Source: Croceibacterium selenioxidans
GTDB lineage: Bacteria; Pseudomonadota; Alphaproteobacteria; Sphingomonadales; Sphingomonadaceae
NCBI RefSeq assembly: GCF_018599195.1
Contig: NZ_JAHFVK010000002.1
Coordinates: forward strand, 1,310,001-1,374,000
Length of the DNA: 64,000 nucleotides
Reading direction: 5' to 3'
The notes under the pieces were generated by a model, which saw nothing but the letters and a program-made list of their open reading frames with translations, was not told where the DNA came from and did not search any database. Every line of letters begins with the position of its first letter. Position 1 is the stretch's first letter. Of this stretch, positions 27,632 through 35,762 are shown in pieces. A program made the translations under genes and the position numbers.

Positions 27632-28191
27632 AAGCCCCGCGCGGGCTGAGCGCGGATGAAGCGGCGCTCTGGGCACGGGTAGCGAGTACCGTCACGCCGC
27701 TGAAGAAGACGGTGGTGAAAAAACCGCCATTACCTGTGCCGGACCTTCCTCCTACGCCTCCGGCTCTGCCCAAGAAGGCGCTGAAGGGACGGATCCCTCC
27801 GCCATTGCCCGCGCCTCGCTTGCAGGCTCCACCGCCGTCGCCGGGTCCGGGCCTCGATTCCTCCTGGGAACGCAAGCTGGCGAAAGCGGCGATCGATCCG
27901 GATTTCACGCTCGACCTGCACGGCCATAACCTGGAGCAGGCGCACAACCGGCTCGACATGGGCCTTATACAGGCGAAGTCGATGGGCGCGCGGCTGGTGC
28001 TGCTGATCACCGGCAAGTCCCGCCCTGTGCACGCGGCCGATCGCGGCGAGAAGCGCGGGGCGATCCGGGCCAAGGTGCTCGACTGGCTGGCAGCGGGGCC
28101 GCACGCCGCCGATATCGCCGCGATACGCAAAGCGCACCGACGCCATGGGGGTGAGGGTGCGCTTTATCTGGTGCTGAAACGGAGACGGTGA
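27628..28191 (+). CDS. Smr-domain (MutS2-like) DNA-binding protein
   Basis: A 187-residue protein with an N-terminal proline-rich segment (residues about 25-80) and a C-terminal Smr domain beginning LDLHGHNLEQAHNRLDMGL, with LLITGKSRP, and RKAHRRHGGEGALYLVLKRRR at the end. Smr domains act as structure-specific nucleases or nucleic-acid binders; the DLHGH motif is the putative active site. The ATG at 27628 overlaps the mltA stop. The frame is open far upstream inside mltA but that part is only the shadow of mltA. Confidence 0.88.
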   Translation: MKAPRGLSADEAALWARVASTVTPLKKTVVKKPPLPVPDLPPTPPALPKKALKGRIPPPLPAPRLQAPPPSPGPGLDSSWERKLAKAAIDPDFTLDLHGHNLEQAHNRLDMGLIQAKSMGARLVLLITGKSRPVHAADRGEKRGAIRAKVLDWLAAGPHAADIAAIRKAHRRHGGEGALYLVLKRRR

Positions 28192-28197
28192 GGTTCT

Positions 28198-28298
28198 CCC
28201 CTCCCGCCTGCGGGAGGGGCCGGGGGGTGGGTCTGTCCGGATGGGGATGAGCTTTCGCTCACTCGCCCACCCCTAACCCCTCCCGCAAGCGGGAGGGG
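28198..28298. repeat. Composite palindromic repeat, family R2
   Basis: Two identical 22-base hairpins (arms CCCCTCCCGC and GCGGGAGGGG) lie at 28198-28219 and 28277-28298. The sequence between them is also partly self-complementary (CGGGGGGTGGG against CCCACCCCTA). It lies at the shared 3' end of the Smr gene and ahpF and may act as a bidirectional transcript end. Confidence 0.8.
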
Positions 28299-28309
28299 GG
28301 ACTGCTTGA

Positions 28310-28366
28310 TCCTCCCCGAGCTTGTTTCGGGGAGGTGGCAGGCGCAGAAGGCGGCTGACGGAAGGG
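28310..28366. repeat. Partial palindromic repeat, family R3
   Basis: Contains GGAGGTGGCAGGCGC followed by GAAGGCGGCTGACGGAAGGG. This is the inverted equivalent of the core of the fuller copies at 43816, 45087, 53054 and 57961. It lies between two convergent genes. Confidence 0.65.
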
Positions 28367-28383
28367 CTAGGCGAGCGCGCTTA

Positions 28384-29973
28384 TCAGGCCGCTTCGGCCA
28401 CGTCCTCGGCAGGCGCATTCCGGATGATGTAGTCGAACGCGCTTAGCGCGGCCTTCGAGCCTTCGCCCATCGCGATCACGATCTGCTTGTAAGGCACCGT
28501 GGTCACGTCACCCGCGGCGAACACGCCGGGAAGATTGGTCGCCGCCTTGTGGTCGATCACGATCTCGCCGTAGCTCGACAGTTCGAGCCCGGAGTCCTTG
28601 AGCCATTCGGTGTTCGGCACCAGCCCAATCTGAACGAACACGCCTTCCAGCTCGATCTTCTGCTCCTGGCCCGAGACGCGGTTCTTGTAGAGCAGGCCGC
28701 TGACGCGCTCGCCATTGCCGGTGATCTCGGTCGTCTGGGCCGACATGCGGATGTCGACGTTGGGCAGGCTGCGCAGCTTGTCCTGCAGTACCTGGTCGGC
28801 GCGCAACTGGCTGTCGAACTCGATCAGGGTGACGTGGCCGACGATGTTGGCGAGGTCGATCGCCGCTTCGACGCCGGAGTTGCCGCCGCCGATCACCGCC
28901 ACGCGCTTGCCTTTGAACAGCGGGCCATCGCAGTGCGGGCAATAGGCCACGCCGCGGTTGCGGTATTCGAACTCGCCAGGCACCCCGAGATTGCGCCAGC
29001 GCGCCCCGGTCGCGAGCACGACCGCGCGGGCAGAGAGCGTCGCGCCGTTCTTGAGAACGACCTCGTGCCAGCCGCCCGGCTTCTTCGCCGGGATGAGGCG
29101 CTCGGCCTCGGCCAGATTCATCACGTCGATGCCGTTCTCGGCCACATGCGCTTCGAGCGCGCGCGCGAGCTTCGGCCCCTCGGTGTAAGGAACCGAGATG
29201 AAGTTCTCGATGCCCATGGTGTCGAGCACCTGACCGCCGAAGCGTTCCGCCGCGATACCGGTGCGGAAGCCCTTGCGCGCGGTGTAGATGCCGGCCGCGG
29301 CGCCCGCAGGACCACCGCCGACGATCAGCACGTCGAACGGTTCCTTCTCGCCCATACGGGCAGCGGCACGCGCGACGGCGTTGGTGTCGAGCTTGGCCAA
29401 CACTTCCTCGACGCTCATCTTGCCGCTGGCGAACATCTCCCCGTTGAGGAAAGTCGCGGGCACGGCCATGACGTTGCGGGCGTCGACTTCCTCCTGGAAG
29501 GTGCCGCCTTCAATCAGCGTCGCGGTGATGCGCGGGTTGTAGAGCGCGAGCAGGGTCAGCGCCTGCACCACGTCGGGGCAGTTGTGGCACGACAGCGAGA
29601 AGTACATCTCGAACGCATAGTCGCCCTCGAGGTGGCGGATATGTTCGAGCACCTCGTCGGAGACCTTCGGGGGATGACCGCCGGTCCACAGCAGGGCGAG
29701 CACCAGGCTCGTGAATTCGTGGCCCATCGGCAGGCCGGCGAAGCGCACCCAAACTTCCGCGTCTGACGCGCGACGGATGATGAAGCTGGGCTTGCGTTCG
29801 TGGTCGCCGTCGAAGCGGGCTGAAACTTTGTCCGACAGCTCCGCGATCTCGCTCAAGAGCTCCCGCGTCTGGTCGGACTTCGTGCCCTCACCGAGAGAAG
29901 CGACAAGCTCGATCGGCTCCCGAAGATTGCCGAGATACTGCTTGAGCTGTTCCTTCATCGTGGCGTCCAGCAT
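28384..29973 (-). CDS. ahpF: Alkyl hydroperoxide reductase subunit F
   Basis: NADH-dependent flavoprotein that re-reduces the peroxiredoxin AhpC. From ATG 29973 (AGGGAG before it) the protein is 529 residues. The N-terminal tandem thioredoxin-like domain has the disulfide centre CHNC. FAD binding follows at [17 protein letters not shown], then the redox-active CPHC and the NADH-binding [14 protein letters not shown]. It is downstream of ahpC on the same strand, 98 bases apart, with a strong hairpin between them that probably lowers its expression relative to ahpC. Confidence 0.96.
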   Translation of the reverse strand: MLDATMKEQLKQYLGNLREPIELVASLGEGTKSDQTRELLSEIAELSDKVSARFDGDHERKPSFIIRRASDAEVWVRFAGLPMGHEFTSLVLALLWTGGHPPKVSDEVLEHIRHLEGDYAFEMYFSLSCHNCPDVVQALTLLALYNPRITATLIEGGTFQEEVDARNVMAVPATFLNGEMFASGKMSVEEVLAKLDTNAVARAAARMGEKEPFDVLIVGGGPAGAAAGIYTARKGFRTGIAAERFGGQVLDTMGIENFISVPYTEGPKLARALEAHVAENGIDVMNLAEAERLIPAKKPGGWHEVVLKNGATLSARAVVLATGARWRNLGVPGEFEYRNRGVAYCPHCDGPLFKGKRVAVIGGGNSGVEAAIDLANIVGHVTLIEFDSQLRADQVLQDKLRSLPNVDIRMSAQTTEITGNGERVSGLLYKNRVSGQEQKIELEGVFVQIGLVPNTEWLKDSGLELSSYGEIVIDHKAATNLPGVFAAGDVTTVPYKQIVIAMGEGSKAALSAFDYIIRNAPAEDVAEAA

Positions 29974-30004
29974 CGAAAACTCCCTGTGATTGAAAGGTAA
30001 AGAC

Positions 30005-30038
30005 GGCCCGGGGCGAGGGGGGGGAGGAGCCCCGGGCC
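30005..30038 (-). terminator. Intercistronic hairpin between ahpC and ahpF
   Basis: Ten-base stem GGCCCGGGGC and GCCCCGGGCC around a 14-base loop. Read on the minus strand it is followed by GTCTTTACCTTTC, a poor T-run, so it should act as a partial terminator or an RNA-stability hairpin that favours ahpC over ahpF. Confidence 0.6.
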
Positions 30039-30071
30039 GCCTTGCAGCCCGCTTGCGCGGGTTGCGAACTC

Positions 30072-30638
30072 TTAGATCTTGCCGACCAGGTCGAGCGAAG
30101 GGGCAAGCGTCTCGGCGCCTTCTTCCCACGCGGCCGGGCAAACCTGACCCGGGTGAGCGCGGACGTACTGGGCCGCCTTGATCTTGCGGACCAGCTCGTT
30201 GGCGTTGCGGCCGACACCCTCGCAGGTGATTTCCATGATCTGGATCACGCCGTCCGGATCGACCACGAAAGTCGCACGGTCAGCCAGGCCAGCCTCTTCG
30301 CGCAGCACGCCGAAGTTCTTCGACAGCGTGTGCAGCTGATCGCCCAGGAAAGCGTACTTCAGCTTGCCGATCTTCTCCGAAGTATCGTGCCAGGCCTTGT
30401 GGCTGAAGTGGGTGTCGGTCGACACGGCATAGACGTCGACGTCCAGCTTCTGGAGCGTGTTGTAGTGTTCGCCGAGGTCTTCGAGCTCGGTCGGGCAGAC
30501 GAAGGTGAAGTCCGCCGGATAGAAGAAGAACACCGCCCACTTTCCGGCCAGGTCCTGCTCCGTCACGTCGAAGAAGTCCTTGCCTGCCTGGAAAGCGGTC
30601 GCCTTGAACGGCTTGATGGTGCTGCCGATGATACCCAT
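30072..30638 (-). CDS. ahpC: Alkyl hydroperoxide reductase subunit C (peroxiredoxin)
   Basis: Typical two-cysteine peroxiredoxin that reduces hydrogen peroxide and organic peroxides. The peroxidatic cysteine is in DFTFVCPTE and the resolving cysteine in GQVCPAAW, both within 188 residues. The ATG at 30638 has GGAG nearby; the frame continues upstream without family resemblance. It works with AhpF downstream. The 457-base region before it is shared with ispG and contains several palindromes that may bind a peroxide-responsive regulator. Confidence 0.97.
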   Translation of the reverse strand: MGIIGSTIKPFKATAFQAGKDFFDVTEQDLAGKWAVFFFYPADFTFVCPTELEDLGEHYNTLQKLDVDVYAVSTDTHFSHKAWHDTSEKIGKLKYAFLGDQLHTLSKNFGVLREEAGLADRATFVVDPDGVIQIMEITCEGVGRNANELVRKIKAAQYVRAHPGQVCPAAWEEGAETLAPSLDLVGKI

Positions 30639-30688
30639 GATTTCTCCGTTGTTTTGGTGGGTTGAAAACTCTTGTGTCGCCCAGATAG

Positions 30689-30785
30689 GCGATGTTGCGA
30701 TGCAAAAAAGCGATTTGTAGCGATTGGTGGGATCGACATAATCGATCAACCAAGCGACACTTTCGAAAAGCGCAACAGGTGTTGC
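30689..30785. promoter_or_regulatory. Cluster of palindromes and GCGAT repeats upstream of ahpC
   Basis: Four copies of GCGAT occur at 30689, 30697, 30710 and 30720. A perfect inverted repeat GATCGA-N5-TCGATC lies at 30731-30747, within a longer imperfect one (TTGGT ... ACCAA, 30724-30753). GCAACAGGTGTTGC at 30772-30785 is a second palindrome. The first has the ATC-N-rich dyad shape of LysR-type sites, so OxyR is a candidate; this is inference. Confidence 0.45.
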
Positions 30786-30926
30786 GATAATTGCAAGGGT
30801 TTGGTCGATCGACCTGCGTTGGACTACGCCGCCATTTTCCTACACGAGCCAAAGCTGCTAGAGCCCCGCACGATGACCGACCTCGCGACCATCATCAATT
30901 TCCGCGCGCATGCGTTGCATCGCGCG

Positions 30927-31052
30927 CAAGTTGACGCTTTTCGCACGCAAGTTGACACTTTCGCCGGCAAGTTGACACTTTTGGGCTGTGAGCTGCCACT
31001 TGCGGGGTCCAAGTTGACACTTACCTCAGGAACCGTGTCACCCCGTCACCCC
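30927..31052 (+). repeat. Phased 12-base repeat array plus 26-base core, copy A (before ispG)
   Basis: Five units of the type AAGTTGACACTT start at 30928, 30949, 30969, 30990 (degenerate) and 31011, spaced 21, 20, 21 and 21 bases. After a 4-base gap comes a 26-base core (31027-31052) that includes the tandem GTCACCCCGTCACCCC. The core is identical, in opposite orientation, to 43624-43649, and the unit array recurs there too. The array points toward ispG, whose ATG is 44 bases after the core. The frame across it happens to be open, but the matching locus has non-triplet spacing, so I treat it as non-coding. Confidence 0.85.
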
Positions 31053-31095
31053 CTGTCACTTTACCCTCCTGCCTGTCAGGGAATGGCTGCCTAAG

Positions 31096-32235
31096 ATGAA
31101 CGAAATCCGTCCCTGGCGTACGATAGAGCGGCGCGAATGCCGGCAGATCATGGTGGGCAAGGTCCCGGTTGGCGGCGGCGCGCCGATCTCGGTGCAGACC
31201 ATGACCAACACGCTCACGTCCGACGCAAAGGCGACGATCGATCAGATTCGCCGTTGCGAGGATGCCGGTGCGGACATCGTCCGCGTGTCGTGTCCGGATG
31301 TAGAGAGCACCGCCGCGCTCAAGGAGATCGTCCGCGCTGCCAGTGTGCCGATTGTTGCCGACATCCACTTTCACTACAAGCGCGCGCTCGAAGCGGCCGA
31401 CGCCGGGGCCGCCTGCCTGCGGATCAATCCGGGCAATATCGGCTCGTCGGAGCGGGTCGCCGAAGTGGTTCGGGCGGCCAAGGCCAATGGCTGCGCGATC
31501 CGTATCGGCGTGAATGCGGGAAGCCTGGAAAAGGACCTGCTCGAAAAGTACGCCGAGCCTTGTCCCGAGGCGTTGGTCGAAAGCGCGCTCGACCACATCA
31601 AGCTGCTGCAGGACCACGACTTCCACGAATACAAGGTGGCCGTGAAGGCGAGCGACGTCTTCCTCGCCGTCGCCGCCTACATGCAACTGGCGGAAACGGT
31701 CGACTGCCCGCTGCACCTCGGCATTACCGAAGCGGGCGGGCTGATCGGCGGCACGGTCAAGAGCGCGATCGGCATGGGCAACCTCCTGTGGGCCGGGATC
31801 GGTGATACGATCCGCGTCTCGCTCTCGGCGGAACCCGAGGAAGAGGTCCGCGTCGGTTATGAGCTGTTGAAAAGCCTGGGTCTGCGGACCCGCGGCGTGC
31901 GCGTGGTCTCTTGCCCGAGCTGCGCGCGGCAGGGGTTCGATGTGATCCGCACCGTCCAGGCGCTCGAGGATCGGCTGCAGCATATCAAGACACCCATGAG
32001 CGTTTCGGTACTCGGATGCGTCGTCAACGGTCCAGGCGAGGCGCGCGAGACCGACATCGGCATTACCGGCGGCGGCGCGGGCAAGCACATGGTGTTCCTA
32101 TCTGGCGTGACCGATCATCATGTCGAGAGCGAGCGTATGCTCGACCACATCGTCAGCCTGGTCGAAGCCAAGGCGGCCGAGATCGAGGCGGGCACCTCGG
32201 TGAGCATGGATACGCTGCACGGGAAGGCGGCATGA
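31096..32235 (+). CDS. ispG: 4-hydroxy-3-methylbut-2-en-1-yl diphosphate synthase
   Basis: Penultimate step of the MEP isoprenoid pathway, reducing MEcPP to HMBPP with a [4Fe-4S] cluster. Conserved pieces are [14 protein letters not shown] near the start, [28 protein letters not shown] and the cluster ligands CPSC and [10 protein letters not shown]. Length 379 fits the one-domain bacterial form. The phased repeat array lies immediately upstream. The stop overlaps the next gene in ATGA, starting a run of coupled small genes. Confidence 0.97.
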   Translation: MNEIRPWRTIERRECRQIMVGKVPVGGGAPISVQTMTNTLTSDAKATIDQIRRCEDAGADIVRVSCPDVESTAALKEIVRAASVPIVADIHFHYKRALEAADAGAACLRINPGNIGSSERVAEVVRAAKANGCAIRIGVNAGSLEKDLLEKYAEPCPEALVESALDHIKLLQDHDFHEYKVAVKASDVFLAVAAYMQLAETVDCPLHLGITEAGGLIGGTVKSAIGMGNLLWAGIGDTIRVSLSAEPEEEVRVGYELLKSLGLRTRGVRVVSCPSCARQGFDVIRTVQALEDRLQHIKTPMSVSVLGCVVNGPGEARETDIGITGGGAGKHMVFLSGVTDHHVESERMLDHIVSLVEAKAAEIEAGTSVSMDTLHGKAA

Positions 32236-32522
32236 AACACAAGGCCCACGTCGCAACTTACACGCCCTCTCTGTCGCGCAAGAGCGTCGGTATCGGGGCC
32301 GCTGCCACAGGCGCCACCGCCACGGGGACCGCCGCCTTGGGCAGCGGAGCCATTGGTGCGCTAGCCCTCGGCGCCTTTGCGCTGGGCGCGCTCGCGATCG
32401 GGGCACTTGCGATCGGACGCCTCCGCGTCGGAAGGGCCCGCATCAAGAAGCTGCGGATCGACGAGCTGGAAGTCGGTCGCATCACCCTGCTCGATCTGGA
32501 CAGGGACGAGGGCAAGGAGTGA
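32232..32522 (+). CDS. Small protein with pentapeptide-like repeats
   Basis: A 96-residue protein of unknown function. After a basic 20-residue start comes a Gly/Ala/Leu/Ile stretch with about five-residue periodicity ([20 protein letters not shown], then [20 protein letters not shown]). Such a periodicity suits a small right-handed beta-helix like pentapeptide-repeat proteins, although the alternation of A(L/I)G is not the classical A(D/N)LXX. It could equally be a membrane-associated hairpin. The ATG at 32232 overlaps the ispG stop and its stop overlaps the acetyltransferase start, so it is translationally coupled on both sides. Confidence 0.72.
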   Translation: MKHKAHVATYTPSLSRKSVGIGAAATGATATGTAALGSGAIGALALGAFALGALAIGALAIGRLRVGRARIKKLRIDELEVGRITLLDLDRDEGKE

Positions 32523-33010
32523 GCCTTTCGATCCGGTCGGCTACGCCTGCCGACCTGCCGCTCATCGCCGAATTGATCCGCGCGCTGGCCGAGTACGAGA
32601 AGCTCGCCCACGAAGTGCGCTTCGAAGAGGCGGTGCTGGGCGAAAAGCTGTTCGGCCCACGGCCCTACGCCGAGGTGTTGATCGGCGAAGTGGACGGCGT
32701 GGCGCAGGGCTTCGCACTGTTCTTTCACAATTTCTCGACCTTCGAAGGCAAGCCCGGGATCTATCTCGAAGACCTGTTCGTCCGGCCCGAGGCGCGCGGT
32801 GTCGGGCTCGGCAAGGCGCTGCTCGTCGAACTGGCGCGGCTGGCGCGGGAGCGCGATTGTGCCCGGTTAGAATGGTGGGTGCTCGACTGGAACGAGCCGT
32901 CGATCGGGTTCTACAAGTCGCTCGGCGCAAGGCCCATGGACGAATGGACGGTCATGCGCGTCGATGGCGAAGCGCTGGGCGAGCTCGCCGCGTCCCGGGG
33001 GGCTGACTAG
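32519..33010 (+). CDS. GNAT N-acetyltransferase, SSAT-like
   Basis: A 163-residue acetyl-CoA-dependent acetyltransferase. The acetyl-CoA loop is VRPEARGVGLGKALL and the N-terminal strand SIRSATPADLPLIAELIRAL is typical. The stretch FHNFSTFEGKPGIYLEDLFV is close to diamine/spermidine acetyltransferases (SSAT group), so a polyamine or amino-acid substrate is possible. The GTG start at 32519 overlaps the preceding stop by four bases. It is the last gene of the ispG-coupled set. Confidence 0.88.
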   Translation: MSLSIRSATPADLPLIAELIRALAEYEKLAHEVRFEEAVLGEKLFGPRPYAEVLIGEVDGVAQGFALFFHNFSTFEGKPGIYLEDLFVRPEARGVGLGKALLVELARLARERDCARLEWWVLDWNEPSIGFYKSLGARPMDEWTVMRVDGEALGELAASRGAD

Positions 33011-33050
33011 CTTTACGGGCATTTAAGCATGCCCGGGTTATGGCGGACCG

Positions 33051-33560
33051 ATGAAAGTCGAACCGCTCTTCGCCCTGCTCGCCGCAGGCATGGTGATCGC
33101 CTGGTTCGCCCCCGACAGGGCGCGCGACGGTCCGCCGCCGCCGGGTGAACACAAGGCTGGCGCAGCGGCAGTCGAAGTGGTGCGGCAAGAGCCCGGTCCC
33201 GTCGTCCTGCCGCGAGAGGCAGACGGGCATTTCTACGCCGACGTAATCGTCGACGCGGCGTCGAGCGAGATGCTGGTCGATACCGGCGCCACGGTCATCG
33301 CTTTGACCGACGAGGACGCCAACTCGATGGGCATCGCCTGGGACCAGGCACAAGTCCGGCCCGTCGCTCGCGGGGCCAGCGGGGACGTCTATGGAGTGCC
33401 GGTGCTGCTCGACACGGTGCGCATCGGCGATCTGGAGGTTCGCGGGGTGGAAGCGATCGTCGTGCCTGACGGCCTCGATATTTCACTGCTCGGCCAATCC
33501 TTCCTCTCCCGCATCGGCAAGGTGCAGATCGAGACGGGTCGAATGATTCTGGGGGGTTAG
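33051..33560 (+). CDS. Retropepsin-like aspartic protease (TIGR02281 family)
   Basis: A membrane-anchored 169-residue protein with an N-terminal helix (LFALLAAGMVIAWF) and a periplasmic retropepsin-like domain. The active-site triad is VDTGAT, with Asp-77, followed by a hydrophobic-hydrophobic-Gly pair in LGQSFLSRIG near the C-terminus. These single-domain retropepsins would have to dimerise. Its role in sphingomonads is unknown. It is 40 bases after the acetyltransferase and probably co-transcribed. Confidence 0.85.
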   Translation: MKVEPLFALLAAGMVIAWFAPDRARDGPPPPGEHKAGAAAVEVVRQEPGPVVLPREADGHFYADVIVDAASSEMLVDTGATVIALTDEDANSMGIAWDQAQVRPVARGASGDVYGVPVLLDTVRIGDLEVRGVEAIVVPDGLDISLLGQSFLSRIGKVQIETGRMILGG

Positions 33561-33630
33561 ATGCAGTGGAAAAACCCTCCGGTCGCATCGGGCTGGACAG
33601 GTCTGGGTCGAAAGGAGCAATATAGGGCTA

Positions 33631-34239
33631 GTGAATAGGCGGGAATTCATTGCTTCGGCTGGCCTGGCGGCGGGATCGCTGGCCTTGCCTGCACGCGTGG
33701 CCGCGCAAGTCGGGCCCGACCTCCGCACGAGCGCAATCCTGGATTCGGCGCGCGCCGAAATGAATCGCTCTGCCGCCCAGCTTTGGCGTCGCGACATAGT
33801 CGGTGTCGCCGACTTCGCCGCACACTCGGCCTACCCCCGTTTCCACGTCGCCAACCTCGAGAGTGGCACAGTCCGCTCGTTTCGAGTGGCGCATGGGGCC
33901 GGCTCGGATCCCGAGCATGACGGCTGGCTCAAGTGGTTTTCGAACGTGCCGGGCTCAAACGCCACCAGCCGCGGATCGTACATCACTTGGGAGTGGTACG
34001 CGGGCAAGTACGGCACCTCGGTGCGGTTGGGTGGCCTCGATCCGGACAATTCGAACGCTTTCGACCGAGCAATCGTGATGCACTCGGCCGAATACGCAAC
34101 GCAGGCCCACCTCGATCATTGGGGCAAGCTGGGCCGATCCAACGGCTGCTTCGCCTTCTCGCCGGACGACTTCTACGAAATCCTGGCGCAGCTCTCAGGC
34201 GGACGGCTGATCTTCGCCGACCGCCTGGGCTTTATCTGA
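33631..34239 (+). CDS. YkuD_2-type L,D-transpeptidase catalytic domain protein
   Basis: A 202-residue exported protein. The N-terminus NRREFIASAGLAAGSLALPA resembles a twin-arginine signal. The catalytic part carries MHSA (His-151) and GRSNGCFAF (Cys-173), which match the histidine and nucleophilic cysteine of the YkuD_2 group of murein L,D-transpeptidase-like proteins. Start GTG at 33631, with AAAGGAG thirteen bases upstream. It is convergent with a larger L,D-transpeptidase whose stop is only five bases away. Confidence 0.85.
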   Translation: MNRREFIASAGLAAGSLALPARVAAQVGPDLRTSAILDSARAEMNRSAAQLWRRDIVGVADFAAHSAYPRFHVANLESGTVRSFRVAHGAGSDPEHDGWLKWFSNVPGSNATSRGSYITWEWYAGKYGTSVRLGGLDPDNSNAFDRAIVMHSAEYATQAHLDHWGKLGRSNGCFAFSPDDFYEILAQLSGGRLIFADRLGFI

Positions 34240-34243
34240 CGCT

Positions 34244-35584
34244 TCAGGAAGTCTGGAGATCGTCGACGATCTCGATGACTTCCTCGTCGGTCACCCGCGA
34301 ACGATTGCCCACCCGCGGCGCCTTGAAACTGGCAACCACCGGCGCATCGCGGCCGTAGATGTCGTTGAAGGTCCGCAACTGGCCATCGATGTCGCGCGCC
34401 ATGGTGAAGTAGGTGATGTAAACCGGCATCGACTTTTGCACCGGAACCCGCGTGTATTCTCCCGAGGTGGAAATGGTCACCGCTTCCTCGCGCGTGGCGC
34501 CCTGCCCGAGGATCGCTATCGTCATCGCCAGCTCCAGCGCCCGCTCGACACGGACGCAGCCGTGGCTCAAGGCGCGATTGTCCGAAGCGAACAGATTGCG
34601 CGACGGGGTATCATGCAGGAAGATCGAATGCGGATTGGGCATGTCGAGCTTCATCTGCCCGAGCGAGTTCCCCGGCCCCGGCTGCTGCACGACCGTGACG
34701 AAGCCGTTCTCGGCGCGGCTGCCACGATAGCCGTTGGCGCGCGCCCACCCAGGATTGCCGAGGACCTTGGCACCGAGGCCTTCACCCTTCACGATCGACT
34801 GCGGCACGGTCCAGGTCGGGTTGAAGATCACCCCTTCCACGGTTTCCGCCAGCTGCGGAGTAGCCGTGCGACCCGGCTTGCCGACGATGGTGCGATAACT
34901 GCGGATGATGTTGTTGTTCACCGTCAGCCGCAGTTGGTACTCGGGGACGTTAGTGAGCAGGTATTGCACGCCGAGATCGCGCTGCAGCCACCGCCAGCGG
35001 TCCATGTTGGCTCGGATGAGATCGCGCTTCGTGGTCTGGCTCTGCGGCGTGACGGCCAAAGCTTCCCGAAGGGCAGCATAGTCCGGATGGGTCGGCAGCA
35101 CGGCCTGGATCGTCTCGGCGACGATACCCGTCTGCGATGCCCTTTGCATGAGCTCCCCGGTCGGCATCAGGTCTGCGTCGGGATCGATCACGAACCACTG
35201 CCGGCGCGCATCCATCGGAGTGCGGCCATCGCGAAGGTCTTCCACCAGCCAGGTGAACGTGAGGCTGGCCGCCTCGTCCAACTGAGCGCCTTCGCCGGCC
35301 AGAATCGCGGCGCGGAGCTCCTTGATCTTATAGTCCGACGGATCGAGGCCTTCGGTCCCAATACGCTCCGCAAAAGCCAGCAGTTTGCTGGCACTATCGG
35401 CGGACCAATGCATTATGGCCGGATAGACCACCGCCGGTGGCAGGGTCAGCGCCGACGACATCGGCGCGGTGACGACCTCGGCGTCCTGATCCAGCACCCG
35501 CTGTGTCGGGATCTGCTGGGCCGCAACCGGAGCGCCCAGCGCCACGGTCACACCAGCCAGCAAGATTTTGCGCCACGCCTTCAT
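34244..35584 (-). CDS. Murein L,D-transpeptidase of the YcbB type
   Basis: Periplasmic enzyme that makes 3-3 peptide cross-links in peptidoglycan. A signal peptide (KILLAGVTVALGAPVAAQ) follows ATG 35584. A scaffold and peptidoglycan-binding-like helical part occupies about residues 40-200, and the YkuD catalytic domain follows, with IFLHDTPSR and the signature LSHGCVRVE (nucleophile Cys-343). The frame continues 72 codons upstream of the chosen start, without resemblance to the family. Length 446 is short for YcbB but within its range. No beta-lactam-related gene is adjacent. Confidence 0.92.
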   Translation of the reverse strand: MKAWRKILLAGVTVALGAPVAAQQIPTQRVLDQDAEVVTAPMSSALTLPPAVVYPAIMHWSADSASKLLAFAERIGTEGLDPSDYKIKELRAAILAGEGAQLDEAASLTFTWLVEDLRDGRTPMDARRQWFVIDPDADLMPTGELMQRASQTGIVAETIQAVLPTHPDYAALREALAVTPQSQTTKRDLIRANMDRWRWLQRDLGVQYLLTNVPEYQLRLTVNNNIIRSYRTIVGKPGRTATPQLAETVEGVIFNPTWTVPQSIVKGEGLGAKVLGNPGWARANGYRGSRAENGFVTVVQQPGPGNSLGQMKLDMPNPHSIFLHDTPSRNLFASDNRALSHGCVRVERALELAMTIAILGQGATREEAVTISTSGEYTRVPVQKSMPVYITYFTMARDIDGQLRTFNDIYGRDAPVVASFKAPRVGNRSRVTDEEVIEIVDDLQTS

Positions 35585-35762
35585 CGTAAATTCCATGCCC
35601 CTATAAGTCATCGGAAGCCCCTGCCATGCGGGGCCCGTGAGGACAACGCGATCGGTATTGTTCCCGTTTCGCGCCCAGCTATCAAGGAGGACGGCTGACT
35701 CTACGGTGAATCGTGCGACCATGCGGATTGTCCGCAACGGTTTGCTGGGTAAACCTGGCAGC

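Noticed and set aside
30927-31052. CRISPR array
   Set aside because: Units are only 12 bases with 8-9 bases between them, which do not vary like spacers, and no cas gene is present.
31029-31052. Sigma-EcfG type promoter (GGAAC in the 26-base core)
   Set aside because: GGAAC is present, but no GTT follows at 16-18 bases in either copy.
30672-31094. 140-codon frame across the phased array, reading as seven-residue repeats
   Set aside because: Unit spacing of 20-21 makes an open frame by accident in this copy; the matching array before ruvA has spacing of 19-20 and cannot be translated that way. There is also no good ribosome site.
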